Assembly (NCBI RefSeq): GCF_027118995.1
Contig: NZ_CP098242.1
Location: 248,001 to 312,000 of the forward strand
DNA: 64,000 bases
Source of the DNA: Oxalobacter vibrioformis
GTDB lineage: Bacteria > Pseudomonadota > Gammaproteobacteria > Burkholderiales > Burkholderiaceae_D
Direction: 5' to 3'
Shown: positions 8,882 through 16,959 of the stretch, piece after piece
Position numbering within the stretch: the stretch's first letter is position 1
Layout of the letters: every line of letters starts with the position of its first letter
The notes under the pieces: model-generated
The model's database searches: none
The model's input: the letters and a program-made list of their open reading frames with translations, nothing else
What the model was told of the DNA's origin: nothing
Position numbers and translations under genes: made by a program

Positions 8882-9118
8882 ATGGAAAAACAATTCAGGG
8901 AAGGCATGAGATATTCTGGTGAAATCGTCTATGGCGCCTGTAGTGGAAACGGCACCAACACCATTACCATCCTCAAAAGAAACAGAAACAGCGTTACCTA
9001 TAACTTCGGCAAAACCGAATCCACTGGAGAAGCTGTTGTCGAAACCATTGAAAACTGGGGAGAATATATCGCCATTGGCGAGGACAGATTCTTCGCCTTC
9101 GCGGTCGATGGCACCTGA
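8882..9118 (+). CDS. Hypothetical protein (78 aa)
   Basis: The ATG at 8882 has AAAGG at 8-nt spacing, so it is chosen over the in-frame ATG at 8810. The 78-residue product has a beta-rich, ordinary composition (GEIVYGACSGNGTNTITIL, then FGKTESTGEAVVETIENWGEY) and no signal peptide or membrane segment. Its last ~120 bp overlap the opposite-strand lipoprotein gene tail, and one of the two is probably longer or shorter than its ancestor. The family is not recognised. Confidence 0.5.
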   Translation: MEKQFREGMRYSGEIVYGACSGNGTNTITILKRNRNSVTYNFGKTESTGEAVVETIENWGEYIAIGEDRFFAFAVDGT

Positions 9119-9372
9119 CCCTGCTTCAACAGGAAAAGCCCATCATGGTCAGGATCAATCTGTGCCTGCATCACAGCCATGGCAATAATCCCGTCATGTA
9201 ACCCCTGCACCAGATAGCGCCGCATCATCTGCCGGTCTTCGTAGGAGAGAGTTGGAGAAGGCCTTGGCGTGTTCTCAGGCGAAGCGGTCTCCTGCGGCCA
9301 GGACAACCCGGTAGACTCTCTGCAACCGATGAACAAAAACACCACACATATCAGGAAACATCCCGCGGCCAT
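8998..9372 (-). CDS. Small lipoprotein whose 5' end abuts an IS5-family remnant
   Basis: From ATG 9372 the frame gives 124 residues with a signal peptide and lipobox (CVVFLFIGC), then a Pro/Ser-rich linker and a helical region (EDRQMMRRYLVQGLHDGIIA). The start codon sits at the point where homology to the IS5-type transposase stops (after TQDGR). The original 5' end may therefore have been lost and replaced by an ATG from the IS. The last ~40 codons run antisense to the 78-aa gene. It is predicted to be a membrane-anchored lipoprotein of unknown function. Whether it is still expressed is uncertain. Confidence 0.45.
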   Translation of the reverse strand: MAAGCFLICVVFLFIGCRESTGLSWPQETASPENTPRPSPTLSYEDRQMMRRYLVQGLHDGIIAMAVMQAQIDPDHDGLFLLKQGQVPSTAKAKNLSSPMAIYSPQFSMVSTTASPVDSVLPKL

Positions 9373-9999
9373 CCTGGGTGGCAGGGCGCTTGCGGTTCTT
9401 CCTGTGAGGCGCAATCATTTCGACCCTGCGAAAAGCGAGTCTTTGATCGAGCGGATCACTATCATAGGCACGATCCCCCACAAGTCGCTCAACTCGTCCA
9501 CGGGTGAGAACTTCATCGAGCGTTTTTTCGACAAGGGTGACTTCATGTGGCCAAGCAGAATCCGTGTGCACGGCGAGTGGAAAACCATGAGCGTCTGCAA
9601 TAACCATGAGCTTCGTACCCTTGCCCCGCCTGGTCTTTCCCACTTTGAGCCCCCTTTTTTCGCCACTGTGAAGGTGCCGTCTATAAAGCATTCGGATAAA
9701 TCAATTCCACCGCGTTCTTCAAGGTCCTGTGCCAGCGCTTCCAGTATATGGCGTAATACGCCTTGTTTGACCCACCGGGAAAAACGCCTGAAACACGTTG
9801 ATCCTGAAGGAAATCGATCAGGAAGATCCCCCTAGGCAGCGCCTGTTCGCAATACCCGGAGAACGCCGTTCAATACGTCCCGGTCTGTGTGTACTTCCGG
9901 ACGGCCTCGACCGGTACGATGGCTCTCGGATTTCGGGATCAAAGGCTCCAGAAGTGCCCATTGTTCGTCTGTAAGTTGTTCTGCGCGTCGTCTTTTCAT
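9373..9999 (-). pseudogene. IS5-family transposase remnant, nonsense-mutated and 3'-truncated
   Basis: Reading from ATG 9999 gives MKRRRAEQLTDEQWALLEPL and the N-terminal helices typical of IS5-family (IS427-like) transposases. A TAG then replaces the Trp of the usual RTGAAWRDLP motif (about 9835), after which homology resumes in the same frame (DLPDRFPSGSTCFRRF). At an A6G5 run (~9655) the frame moves by -1, a natural programmed frameshift point in this group, and continues with RRGKGTKLMVIADAHGFPLA and the catalytic region RLVGDRAYDSDPLDQRL. Homology ends at TQDGR, so the C-terminal third with the catalytic Glu is gone. The element is dead. Confidence 0.85.
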
Positions 10000-10079
10000 C
10001 CACACAATTTACCGTTTTTATAAGCAAATCAATGGCTTGAATAACGAGGGTATTCATGCCGATTTATGAAATGAGTTCT

Positions 10080-10207
10080 AACAATAATTCTGAATGTCAA
10101 CGAACATCACCGAACGAAGAAAAACAAAAAACCCGTATAAACGCTATGTTTTATACGGGTTTTTGTACTTTACCGGATGTCTCCGGATGATGTTCTGGTG
10201 GCGGCGA
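10080..10207. repeat. Left copy of the integrase-ssrA junction (degenerate att arm)
   Basis: These ~128 bp are about 90 percent identical by eye to 37498-37627, in the same orientation. They share the AACAATAATTCTGAATG start, the ACCCG..CGGGT hairpin, ACCGGATGTCTCCGGATG and the TTCTGGTGG that matches the 3' end of ssrA. Identity ends just inside the tmRNA acceptor sequence (GGTGGCGGCGA here against GGTGGAGGCGG in ssrA). This is the expected trace of an earlier integration by a related integrase, or the far end of the present island. The embedded hairpin also serves as a terminator. Confidence 0.8.
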
Positions 10208-10387
10208 CTACCGAATAACATGATGAAACGCTCATAAAATATTGCCTATCTAAAATCAAACACACTGACATACCAACAAATATACCAACATTTATATTTC
10301 TTTAGAGTCAGACTAATGCTGTTTATAAAATTATCATGATAGAGAAATGCGTTCTGCACTCCAAGAAGTCAGAGCATGGGTTTACTT

Positions 10388-11368
10388 CTATTGTTCCTCA
10401 AACATGCGCATGATGAGGATATTGCCGGCATCGGGAGGAGGCAAACGATCCGCGTACCGTTGTTTCTCCGCTCTTTCCAGCCATATTTTAGCTTTGGTCT
10501 CATCTTTCTTCTGGCCAAACTGGCCGTGGAAATAGACTCGCGCCATACGCTCCATGGCGGTTGGGCTGCCGTTTTCAGCGGCTTCCTGATACCACCGGAA
10601 AGCCTCAACGGCATTTTTCTTCACACCTAGACCATGCTCGTAAGCCACTGCGAGATTGCGCTGCGCATCCTCACTGCCTATTTGCGCCGCTTTCTCATAA
10701 AGCTTGAATGCCCCCGGAAGATCACGCTTCACCCCTAATCCATTGGAATACAAGTCAGCAAGGCCATTCAGACAACAGGCATTGCCATGATCTGATCCAG
10801 TATCAAAGAGTTTCCTTGCACTTTCATAGTTTTTCTGTACGCCGTCGCCCTCCATATACTTCAGGCCAAGATTGCACAGTGCAGAGGCATTGCCCATCCC
10901 TGCCGCCTTGACATAATAGTCGAGCGATTTCTTCTGATCGGGTTTGACGCCGATTCCCTTGTCATAGATGAAACCAAGATTAATCACTGCCTGGGACGAG
11001 CCCATCTGCTCTCCCTTTTCATAATACGCAAGGGCTTTGCTGTAATCCTGTCCGAGATAATCCCCGCTTTCATACATCCTGCCGAGATTGCTGAACGCAT
11101 CAGGATAGTTCTGGGCGGCAGACTTTTGAAACCAGTCAAAAGCCACCTTGGGGTCTTTTTCAACCCCTTTGCCCCGAAGGTACATCACGCCAAGACGGTT
11201 TTGCACCCAAGCATCCCTGGAGGCATCTGCCTTGAGGAAAAGTGTTAATGCTTCGGTATATTTCTTCTGGTCGTACAGGGCTTTGCCCTCTTCCTTGTTA
11301 CCCGCAAAAGCGCTGCATGCAGCAAGGAAGATGAGACAGCCACAAAGTATTTGCTTTACTGTTTTCAT
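10388..11368 (-). CDS. Secreted Sel1-repeat (TPR-like) protein
   Basis: The 326-residue protein has an N-terminal signal peptide (MKTVKQILCGCLIFLAACSAFAG). About seven Sel1-like repeats with the A..LG.MY..G.GV..D...A..WF signature follow (for example NRLGVMYLRGKGVEKD and NLGLKYMEGDGVQKN). The first cysteine context CGC is not a good lipobox, and cleavage after SAFAG is more likely. Sel1 proteins are periplasmic or secreted adaptors for protein-protein contacts. The C-terminus carries a short tail (PPPDAGNILIMRMFEEQ) resembling the tail of the protein encoded at 42218-43192, so the two are probably paralogues. A strong palindrome precedes the gene. Confidence 0.9.
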   Translation of the reverse strand: MKTVKQILCGCLIFLAACSAFAGNKEEGKALYDQKKYTEALTLFLKADASRDAWVQNRLGVMYLRGKGVEKDPKVAFDWFQKSAAQNYPDAFSNLGRMYESGDYLGQDYSKALAYYEKGEQMGSSQAVINLGFIYDKGIGVKPDQKKSLDYYVKAAGMGNASALCNLGLKYMEGDGVQKNYESARKLFDTGSDHGNACCLNGLADLYSNGLGVKRDLPGAFKLYEKAAQIGSEDAQRNLAVAYEHGLGVKKNAVEAFRWYQEAAENGSPTAMERMARVYFHGQFGQKKDETKAKIWLERAEKQRYADRLPPPDAGNILIMRMFEEQ

Positions 11369-11387
11369 GGTATATACCCGAAAAGAA

Positions 11388-11414
11388 GGGATAAGCTTCT
11401 ATGAAGCTTATCCC
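11388..11414. promoter_or_regulatory. Perfect 12-bp-arm palindrome in the leader of the Sel1 gene
   Basis: Arms GGGATAAGCTTC and GAAGCTTATCCC are separated by 3 nt and lie 20 bp upstream of the Sel1 gene start. The hairpin could attenuate transcription or be an operator for a dimeric regulator. On the minus strand it is followed by TTCTTTTC, not a full T run, so a strong terminator is unlikely. Confidence 0.55.
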
Positions 11415-11607
11415 CAAACTGCAAAAAAATAAACAGACCTTATCCTTCAGGGGAGAGGTACTTTGTCAGAGTGTCACTCCCCTTGGTCTTTTCAGTGACC
11501 GGATAAGTTGTCGACATTTTCTACCGTTGTATTTTCCTTCATAGCTCCCACCAACAATTATTTCCTCCTTCATGTTTTGCTCACATTATTCACCAGATAA
11601 CCAAACA

Positions 11608-11790
11608 TCACTTTAACTTTTTATCTCCCTTGCGATTTGCGATACAGTTCGCCATGGATTTTTGCATCTCTTCGCTCGTCATATACCGGTCGGCCTTAAC
11701 ATCTTCCAACCCTTCCATCGTCATCGTATGCAATATCCCGTTACGCTGGGTATCGCTTTGAGAAAGCAATTTCTTCTCCGTATCTTTCAT
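11608..11790 (-). CDS. Small hypothetical protein (60 aa)
   Basis: This is a 60-residue hydrophilic frame beginning MKDTEKKLLSQSDTQRNG and ending NRKGDKKLK, with no signal peptide, membrane helix or known motif. The composition is protein-like (charged, helical), and the frame is isolated between the Sel1 gene and the IS-disrupted gene. No clear ribosome binding site is visible. It could be a genuine small gene of the island or a chance frame. Confidence 0.35.
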   Translation of the reverse strand: MKDTEKKLLSQSDTQRNGILHTMTMEGLEDVKADRYMTSEEMQKSMANCIANRKGDKKLK

Positions 11791-12131
11791 ATCGTCAATT
11801 CATTCAAAATCTTACTGTAGCGAAACATTATCAATACTTTTTGTATTAACCCATTCCATTTTAAATAAAAACTCCGCCGTATAAGTAATACGAGGTAAAT
11901 GATGGAATCATACTGTGCTCTCAACCTTCTCCAGAGGTTTGTCTAAACTTTGTACGCATCGCTCCGCACACATGCACTAGAGCGGCTTTCATGAAGAGAG
12001 TCAAGGAACATATTCTGCGTTGGCCGGAATGAAGTAAGTTGCAGCAAATCCTCCAGCAAAAAGTGCCTGATTCAAAAATTTTCCCGATACGTCAGGACGT
12101 ACCCTGAGTTTTTTCATAACAGGGAAAATAC
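11791..12131. other. Intergenic region without a supported gene
   Basis: I see no open frame with coding character. The 3' end near 12100-12130 is A-rich and precedes the next gene, with no obvious core promoter. Confidence 0.4.
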
Positions 12132-12558
12132 ATGAAGAAACTAAGCAAAAACGACCTGACTGTTATGCGTCTCTTCCTTGCTCGTACCTCAAATGGCAAA
12201 ACCATCAAGTACCTGAACCGGGTCCTGAACCTGCGTATTGCACATTCTATTGAATTTCCAGATGTAGCATCAGCACAAATCAAAAAAAACCTGGCTGCGG
12301 ATTTCTATCTCATGTCAGAGCAGGCTTACGCTAAAAGCCTTGATAGCATGGTTATGAACAGGATGATGAACCTGCTGGGAGAAATGGAAAGGGAGGCAAA
12401 AAACCTTCGCAACTCACTGCTCTCCACGAACCAGAACAAGCTCGAAAGGAATATCTGTTACGCTAATTTTCCACTGCTTATCATCTCACCTGAATCGCTG
12501 GCACTACTGCAGGTATTACTCATGGCAGACAGCACCTTCAGCGACCTTTCCTACCTAG

Positions 12559-13449
12559 ATAGCGTCTACTTGAGTATGGTTAACGCATTCAACCAAAGGG
12601 CGATACAGCGCACCTGCACAGCGGCAGCAAATGTCGCGAGATTTTTTGCGTATCTTGTGGCAATACCCCGCCAGCGTTTGAGATAAAGAAAGACATTTTC
12701 CACCAGGTGACGCTTCTGATAAATCTGCCGATCGTAGCTTCTTTTCTCCTTGCGATTTCTTTTCGGGGGTATGACGGGTATGATGTTGCGGGATTTTGCA
12801 TGGTCAAGAATGGCGTTTGAATCATAACCCCGATCCGCCACCAGATGGCGAGGGGATATCCCATCCATTAACCGTGAAGCCTGCGTACAATCTGCAACGG
12901 TACCCGATGTGACAAGACATCTGACCGGCATACCATTCGCATCCACGGCCAGATGTATTTTTGAGTTGAGCCCCCTTTTGTGCGCCCCATGCCCTGGTTG
13001 CCTCCTCTTGCCCCCGCCGCGTGCGGGTGAATCTTGATGTGACTTGCATCTATCAGAAGCCATTCAAAATCAGGCTCATCTATCAGGATTTCCAGCAGGC
13101 GCTCCCATATGCCCTTGTCGCGCCAGCGGATGAAGCGCTGGTGAACGCTCCCCCATTTTCCGTACTCCGGCAAAAGATCACGCCAGGGGGCGCCTGTGCG
13201 TAATATCCAGAATACAGCATTAATGAAGGTGCGGTTATCTTTGGCTATCCTGCCCCATTGACCAGGCTGTCCTGGAAGGTGGGGCTCAAGTAAAGCCCAG
13301 GCCTGGTCGGATATGTCGTGGCGTCTGTACGCTGGTCTCATGGAATCTCCTGTTAAAGGGTGGTCTTCCTATAATGATCATCGCTTCATAACATCTGCCA
13401 TCTGGCAAACAGAGGGAGTTTTATCTCTTATATCTCATGTAGACACTAT
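12559..13449 (-). mobile_element. Complete IS5-family (IS427-like) insertion sequence
   Basis: The 891-bp element is bounded by imperfect inverted repeats (ATAGCGTCTAC at the left end, ATAGTGTCTAC read inward from the right end). It is flanked by a direct CTAG duplication at 12555-12558 and 13450-13453. Removing the element with one CTAG restores the reading frame of the host gene, which confirms both boundaries. Confidence 0.9.
12566..13341 (-). CDS. IS5-family transposase, two overlapping frames (-1 frameshift)
   Basis: The first frame starts at 13341 (MRPAYRRHDISDQAWALLEP) and carries the N-terminal helices and the first catalytic Asp region (FEWLLIDASHIK). The second frame supplies HKRGLNSKIHLAVDANGMPV, the second Asp in HLVADRGYDSNAI, and the Glu region (KRHLVENVFLYLKRWRGIATRY). 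The two join by a -1 shift at a CAAAAGG stretch near 12965-12975, the usual arrangement in the IS427 subgroup, where a fused OrfAB product is the active DDE transposase. No inactivating mutation is visible, so the element may still move. Confidence 0.88.
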
Positions 13450-13636
13450 CTAGGTGACATCAAGCTACTAGCAGGAGGTGAGATAAAAAAAATGGTCACG
13501 CCTTTCACAGAAAGCTACAAGAGTCTGAAACAACTGCTGAATGATTGATTTTCTCTCCGGAAAATCCCTCCCCAACACCTAAAACACTTCTCGCCTTACC
13601 CCGGCACTGCTGAACAGTCCCGGGGTAATTTTTCAC

Positions 13637-13905
13637 GGCGGGGTCAGGCACCCTGCTTAAATATAATAGATTCGCATCTGCTGTGCCTTCTTGCTACTAC
13701 GAGCAGCGCGCCTCTACCTCTCGGTAAGAGGTCTCTTCCCACGTAAGGAAGACCTGAAAAATAACGGAGCCCTTCCGCCTCGCGCCTGCTCCACCGGAGC
13801 AGTAAGGGCAGCGAGGATGCCCTTGATGATTGATGCACTGCCATAGCAGCCGTGAGTCTCCTGGCGCCGGTATGCTAGTTCACACCGGTTGTCCTGGCGG
13901 GCGCT
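13637..13905. ncRNA. Candidate structured RNA, copy A
   Basis: A non-coding stretch similar to the one at 25613-25860. On the + strand it opens with GGCGGGGTCAGGCACCCTGC. Predicted pairings are 13678-13682 with 13702-13706 (CTGCT/AGCAG), 13711-13715 with 13727-13731 (CCTCT/AGAGG), 13734-13739 with 13747-13752, 13788-13792 with 13796-13800 (GCTCC/GGAGC), and 13806-13810 with 13818-13822 (GGGCA/TGCCC). A pseudoknot pairs 13778-13783 with 13811-13816 (CCTCGC/GCGAGG). The same helices form in the other copy with different bases. The transcribed strand is not certain. A large accessory RNA such as a HEARO/omega-RNA is one option. Confidence 0.6.
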
Positions 13906-14335
13906 ATCCCCTCACTTTTTTCATGCCAGATCATTAAAAAAACCGCCTTTTCACGATACAAAGTGAAATTGGGAGCGGTTTGGATTGGTGTTTTGCCTGG
14001 TAACGCTGATGAATAGGGCTTATCAGGAAAACTCTGTGTTGATTGATTTTTTTACTTGTGCGTTTTTTTAATAGCCTCCTTGGTGAAATAAAAAATATGC
14101 CGAGTGTCGGCAAGCGGTAAAAACTCTGCTCAGGTATGACTGGGCAAAGGTTTCTTTTCTGCTGAACGAGGTCGCTGCATGCCGAGTAGTGGCGGTATCC
14201 AGTGTAGTACGCCCATAAGAGGTTATGCCGGCGAATGCCGTGGTATTCCGGCGAGGTTTTGAAGGGCGGCAGGTTGACTTGCATCCCGGATTTTCCATGT
14301 TAGCTTGGATGAGGAATATAGATAGCAAGGAAAAA

Positions 14336-14551
14336 ATGAAACAGACACATTTCAAGGGATTTGACTGGGAGACGGAAAAGCGGCAGCAGTGGCTTATCCG
14401 GGTTGCAGAGGAAAGGGACCAACAGGAAAATCTACAGGAGCGAGTTGCCCTCTTCCATGGGCGTCTTTTACGTTTGAAATCATGGATTTGGCAGGCGACA
14501 AGGAAAACACTTTATTTCATGGCCGGGCTTTGCCAGAAACGTCATTTGTAA
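14336..14551 (+). CDS. Small hypothetical protein (71 aa)
   Basis: ATG 14336 is preceded by an AAGGAAAA stretch that can serve as a ribosome binding site. The 71-residue product starts MKQTHFKGFDWETEKRQQW, is rich in Arg, Glu and Gln, and has an aromatic, mildly hydrophobic end (SWIWQATRKTLYFMAGL). No family is recognised. It is followed within 10 bp by three tandem hairpins, which might be its terminator or a separate element. Confidence 0.45.
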   Translation: MKQTHFKGFDWETEKRQQWLIRVAEERDQQENLQERVALFHGRLLRLKSWIWQATRKTLYFMAGLCQKRHL

Positions 14552-14560
14552 GAGACGAGC

Positions 14561-14734
14561 GCACATAAACGCCGAAACTGGGCCAGTAAATTCGGCGTTT
14601 TTGTGCAGCTAAAATATGAAGAAAGTGTACAAAAATGCCGAAACTGGGGTAGTGAATTCGGCGTTTTTGTACGCTTAAATAATAAGCAAGTGCGCGAAAG
14701 CGCAAAATCTGGGCCATGCTTTTTTGCACTTTCG
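14561..14734. repeat. Three tandem hairpins with a shared CTGGG loop core
   Basis: The hairpins lie at 14561-14606, 14627-14672 and 14695-14734. The first two have 16-bp arms and 14-nt loops (ACTGGGCCAGTAAA and ACTGGGGTAGTGAA). The third has arms of 13-14 bp and the loop TCTGGGCCATGCT. The arms of the first two resemble each other (..GCCGAA / TTCGGC..), whereas the third has a different arm but a similar loop. The spacing is 66-68 bp. Confidence 0.75.
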
Positions 14735-14770
14735 TTGGCCTGGTTATCACGGTAGCAACCTGAAAGGAAA

Positions 14771-14798
14771 CAAAAAAAGAGGCCTGATTCCAGGCCTC
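14771..14798. terminator. Palindromic terminator, left copy at the IS1182-family target
   Basis: An A7 run is followed by the 20-bp palindrome GAGGCCTGATTCCAGGCCTC. The identical 20-mer recurs at 16418-16437, followed by T8. Joined, the two flanks make a bidirectional intrinsic terminator that the insertion sequence duplicated. Confidence 0.8.
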
Positions 14799-16417
14799 AG
14801 ACTGCTGACAAAGTATTGCAAAGTCCCTGGCGTTAAGCCTGGGATTTTGCTTTAATGGAATTGCTTATAGATATCCGCATAAAAGGCAGGCTCTGATGCT
14901 AAAGACACCGACACCGCAGCAACACGAATTGGAGATGGTCACCCTTGAAGAACTGGTTCCCAAAGACCATCTATTAAGACTGATAGACCGCCACATCCAT
15001 TTTGACTTTATCAGAGAGCACACCGCCCATCTTTACAGTGCGGACAATGGCAGGCCCGCCCTTGATCCCGTAGTTTTATTCAAGATGCTCTTCATTGGGT
15101 ACCTATTCGGGATAAGATCAGAGCGCCAGATAGAGCGTGAGATTCAGGTTAACGTAGCCTACCGCTGGTTTTTAGGCTTACGCCTGACAGACCGTGTTCC
15201 AGACGCCAGCACCCTTTCCCAGAACCGCCGTCGTCGCTTTGCTGGCACAGACATAGAACAAGTCATTTTTGACGAGATTGTTGAGCAGTGCATCCGTCAT
15301 GGATTAATAGGCGGTCGCGTTTTTTACAGTGACAGCACACACCTCAAAGCCTCGGCCAACAAGAACCGTCACGAACGTCACCTTGTTGAGCAAAAGCCCG
15401 TTGCCTACCTTGCAGAACTCAACAGCGCCATAGAAGCCGACCGTTATTCCCATGGCAAAAATCCCCTTTCAGACAGAGACGACGAACCGCCCTCACAAAA
15501 AGAAATCAAAGTCAGCCCGGCAGACCCTGATGCTGGCTACCTTGTTCGTGATGGCAAGCCCAAAGGTTTTTACTACCTGGACCACCGCACCGTTGACGGC
15601 AAGTACGCCCTGATCACAGACACCCATGTGACGCCGGGAAATGTCCATGACAGTGTTCCTTACCTGAAGCGTCTTGACAGGATGCAGTCACGTTTTGGAT
15701 TTGAGATACAGGCCGTAGGCTTGGATGCAGGTTATGACACACCACACATAGCCAAGGGACTCATAGAGCGAGGCATATACGGCGTTATCGGTTACCGTCG
15801 TCCGAATCACAAGGCGGGCTACTTTTACAAGCGGCAGTACAGCTATGACCCTCAAGGAGACTGTTATCTCTGTCCCAATGGAAAGCTTTTACCTTACCGT
15901 ACGACCAACCGTTCAGGGTACCGGGAATATGCCTCTCAACAAGGGCAATGTACGGACTGCGCCTTTCTTATGCAGTGTACCCAGAGCCGCAACCAGATAA
16001 AACTGATCACCCGGCATATTTGGCAGGGCTTCAAGGAACAGGTTCATGACAATCGCCTGACGGCAAAGGGCAAGGCGATTTACCGTCGGCGACAGGAAAC
16101 GGTAGAGCGCAGTTTTGCGGATGCGAAAGAGTTGCACGGTCACCGTTATGCGCGTTACCGTGGTTTATCGAAAGTGAAGGGGCAGGCGCTTTTAGCGGCA
16201 GCGTGTCAGAACATGAAGAAGATGGCACGCCTGCTTGAGGCAGCAAGCCTTGCTTTTTTGCGCCATTTCCCGGGAAGATTCGGCCTTGTCATTGGGATAT
16301 TTCGGCCAAGGGGGCTTAATGGAAAATGTGATTGCTATTTTAATTTTGTTTTGATCTCCCGATAATGCGCCAATGAAAAAACCCCACTTCGAAAAAAATG
16401 GGGTTTGTCAGCAGTCT
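14799..16417 (+). mobile_element. IS1182-family insertion sequence with 20-bp palindromic target duplication
   Basis: The element has terminal inverted repeats AGACTGCTGACAAA (left) and TTTGTCAGCAGTCT (right). It lies between two copies of the palindrome GAGGCCTGATTCCAGGCCTC (14779-14798 and 16418-16437). Its length is 1619 bp with one transposase gene. It carries its own terminator (ACCCCA/TGGGGT arms, about 16379-16406). Confidence 0.9.
14896..16365 (+). CDS. IS1182-family transposase
   Basis: The protein has 489 residues. The N-terminal part has the family opening (QQHELEMVTLEELVPKDHLL) and the YLFGIRSERQIEREIQVN motif. The DDE core follows with the first Asp in YSDSTHLKASANK, the second in VGLDAGYDTPHIAKGL, and the Glu in RRRQETVERSFADAKELHG. 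Cysteines in the CYLCPNGK and CTDC..C stretch form the zinc-binding insert usual for this family. The frame is intact and full length, so the element may be active. The last ~25 residues, beyond a phenylalanine-rich stretch, are variable. Confidence 0.95.
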   Translation: MLKTPTPQQHELEMVTLEELVPKDHLLRLIDRHIHFDFIREHTAHLYSADNGRPALDPVVLFKMLFIGYLFGIRSERQIEREIQVNVAYRWFLGLRLTDRVPDASTLSQNRRRRFAGTDIEQVIFDEIVEQCIRHGLIGGRVFYSDSTHLKASANKNRHERHLVEQKPVAYLAELNSAIEADRYSHGKNPLSDRDDEPPSQKEIKVSPADPDAGYLVRDGKPKGFYYLDHRTVDGKYALITDTHVTPGNVHDSVPYLKRLDRMQSRFGFEIQAVGLDAGYDTPHIAKGLIERGIYGVIGYRRPNHKAGYFYKRQYSYDPQGDCYLCPNGKLLPYRTTNRSGYREYASQQGQCTDCAFLMQCTQSRNQIKLITRHIWQGFKEQVHDNRLTAKGKAIYRRRQETVERSFADAKELHGHRYARYRGLSKVKGQALLAAACQNMKKMARLLEAASLAFLRHFPGRFGLVIGIFRPRGLNGKCDCYFNFVLISR

Positions 16418-16446
16418 GAGGCCTGATTCCAGGCCTCTTTTTTTGT
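16418..16446. terminator. Palindromic terminator, right copy at the IS1182-family target
   Basis: The palindrome GAGGCCTGATTCCAGGCCTC is followed by T8, a good intrinsic terminator on the + strand. See the matching left copy at 14771-14798. Confidence 0.8.
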
Positions 16447-16456
16447 TTCTACTACC

Positions 16457-16657
16457 CTATCGTCCTTTGCTGTCACGCTCGCGTATCCTGTGTTCGAGGA
16501 ATGCATTGACTTCTTCTTCGAGCCAGCCGACACACCGGGGTGTCAGGTTGATCTTTTTGAGGATGCCCTGGCGGTCCAGTTCGTAGATTAACGTACGCCC
16601 GATTTTTAGCTTTGCCTGCACCTCCTTTATACGCAATATCTTGTGATTTTTTTTCAT
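16457..16657 (-). CDS. AlpA-type helix-turn-helix regulator / excisionase-like
   Basis: This is a 66-residue protein with a strong AAGGAGG ribosome binding site before ATG 16657. It has the AlpA/excisionase winged-helix pattern: RIKEVQAKLKIGRTLIYEL is the helix-turn-helix, followed by GILKKINLTPRCVGWLEEEV. Such proteins regulate integrase genes or direct excision in P4-like islands and phages. A P4-type integrase is present at 36251-37450, so this may be its recombination directionality factor (inference). It is convergent with the terminator of the IS1182-family element. Confidence 0.85.
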   Translation of the reverse strand: MKKNHKILRIKEVQAKLKIGRTLIYELDRQGILKKINLTPRCVGWLEEEVNAFLEHRIRERDSKGR

Positions 16658-16959
16658 AATTTCTGTTCCTCCTTTCTCGTGGTTACAGGAATCATGTTAC
16701 GGATGCCGGCGGTGATACGGGAACTGAAACGCCTGCTGTCTGGAGGAGGATTCGGATGGGGATAGCGACAGGTTTCTTGTCTTTTGGGAATTCAACACGC
16801 ACAACAGGTGTTCTGTTCGGGAAGTTGATTTGACAAGTGGATTTCGTATGCTAATTTGGATTTGACATGGTTGTTTTTTCCATGGAAAGCGGCGGACCGG
16901 GATGCTTGCGACATGCCGATCCGCCTGACCACAATTAATCACATATAGAGGATTTAACA
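16658..16959. promoter_or_regulatory. Divergent regulatory region between AlpA-like gene and island operon
   Basis: About 300 bp with no supported gene. It must hold the promoters for the minus-strand AlpA-like gene and the plus-strand pair that starts at 16960. The latter has a TAGAGGA ribosome binding site. I cannot place -35/-10 boxes with confidence. Confidence 0.4.

Larger units (their letters stand above)
12132..13548 (+). pseudogene. Island protein gene split by an IS5-family insertion
   Basis: The frame from ATG 12132 codes for MKKLSKNDLTVMRLFLAR and continues as an ordinary helical protein to Leu-142 (SDLSYL). There the IS5-family element begins. If the element and one copy of the CTAG duplication are removed, the frame continues without a break into GDIKLLAGGEIKKMVTPF and ends at TGA 13546-13548, giving about 173 residues. 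The restored protein has a size and style recalling small proteins of integrative conjugative elements (TIGR03761/AcaB-like), but that similarity is only an impression. In the present state the product would end in antisense IS sequence. Confidence 0.75.

Noticed and set aside
13644..14355. Minus-strand frames in and beside RNA copy A
   Set aside because: Composition is unlike protein, there are no start signals, and they overlap the structured segment.
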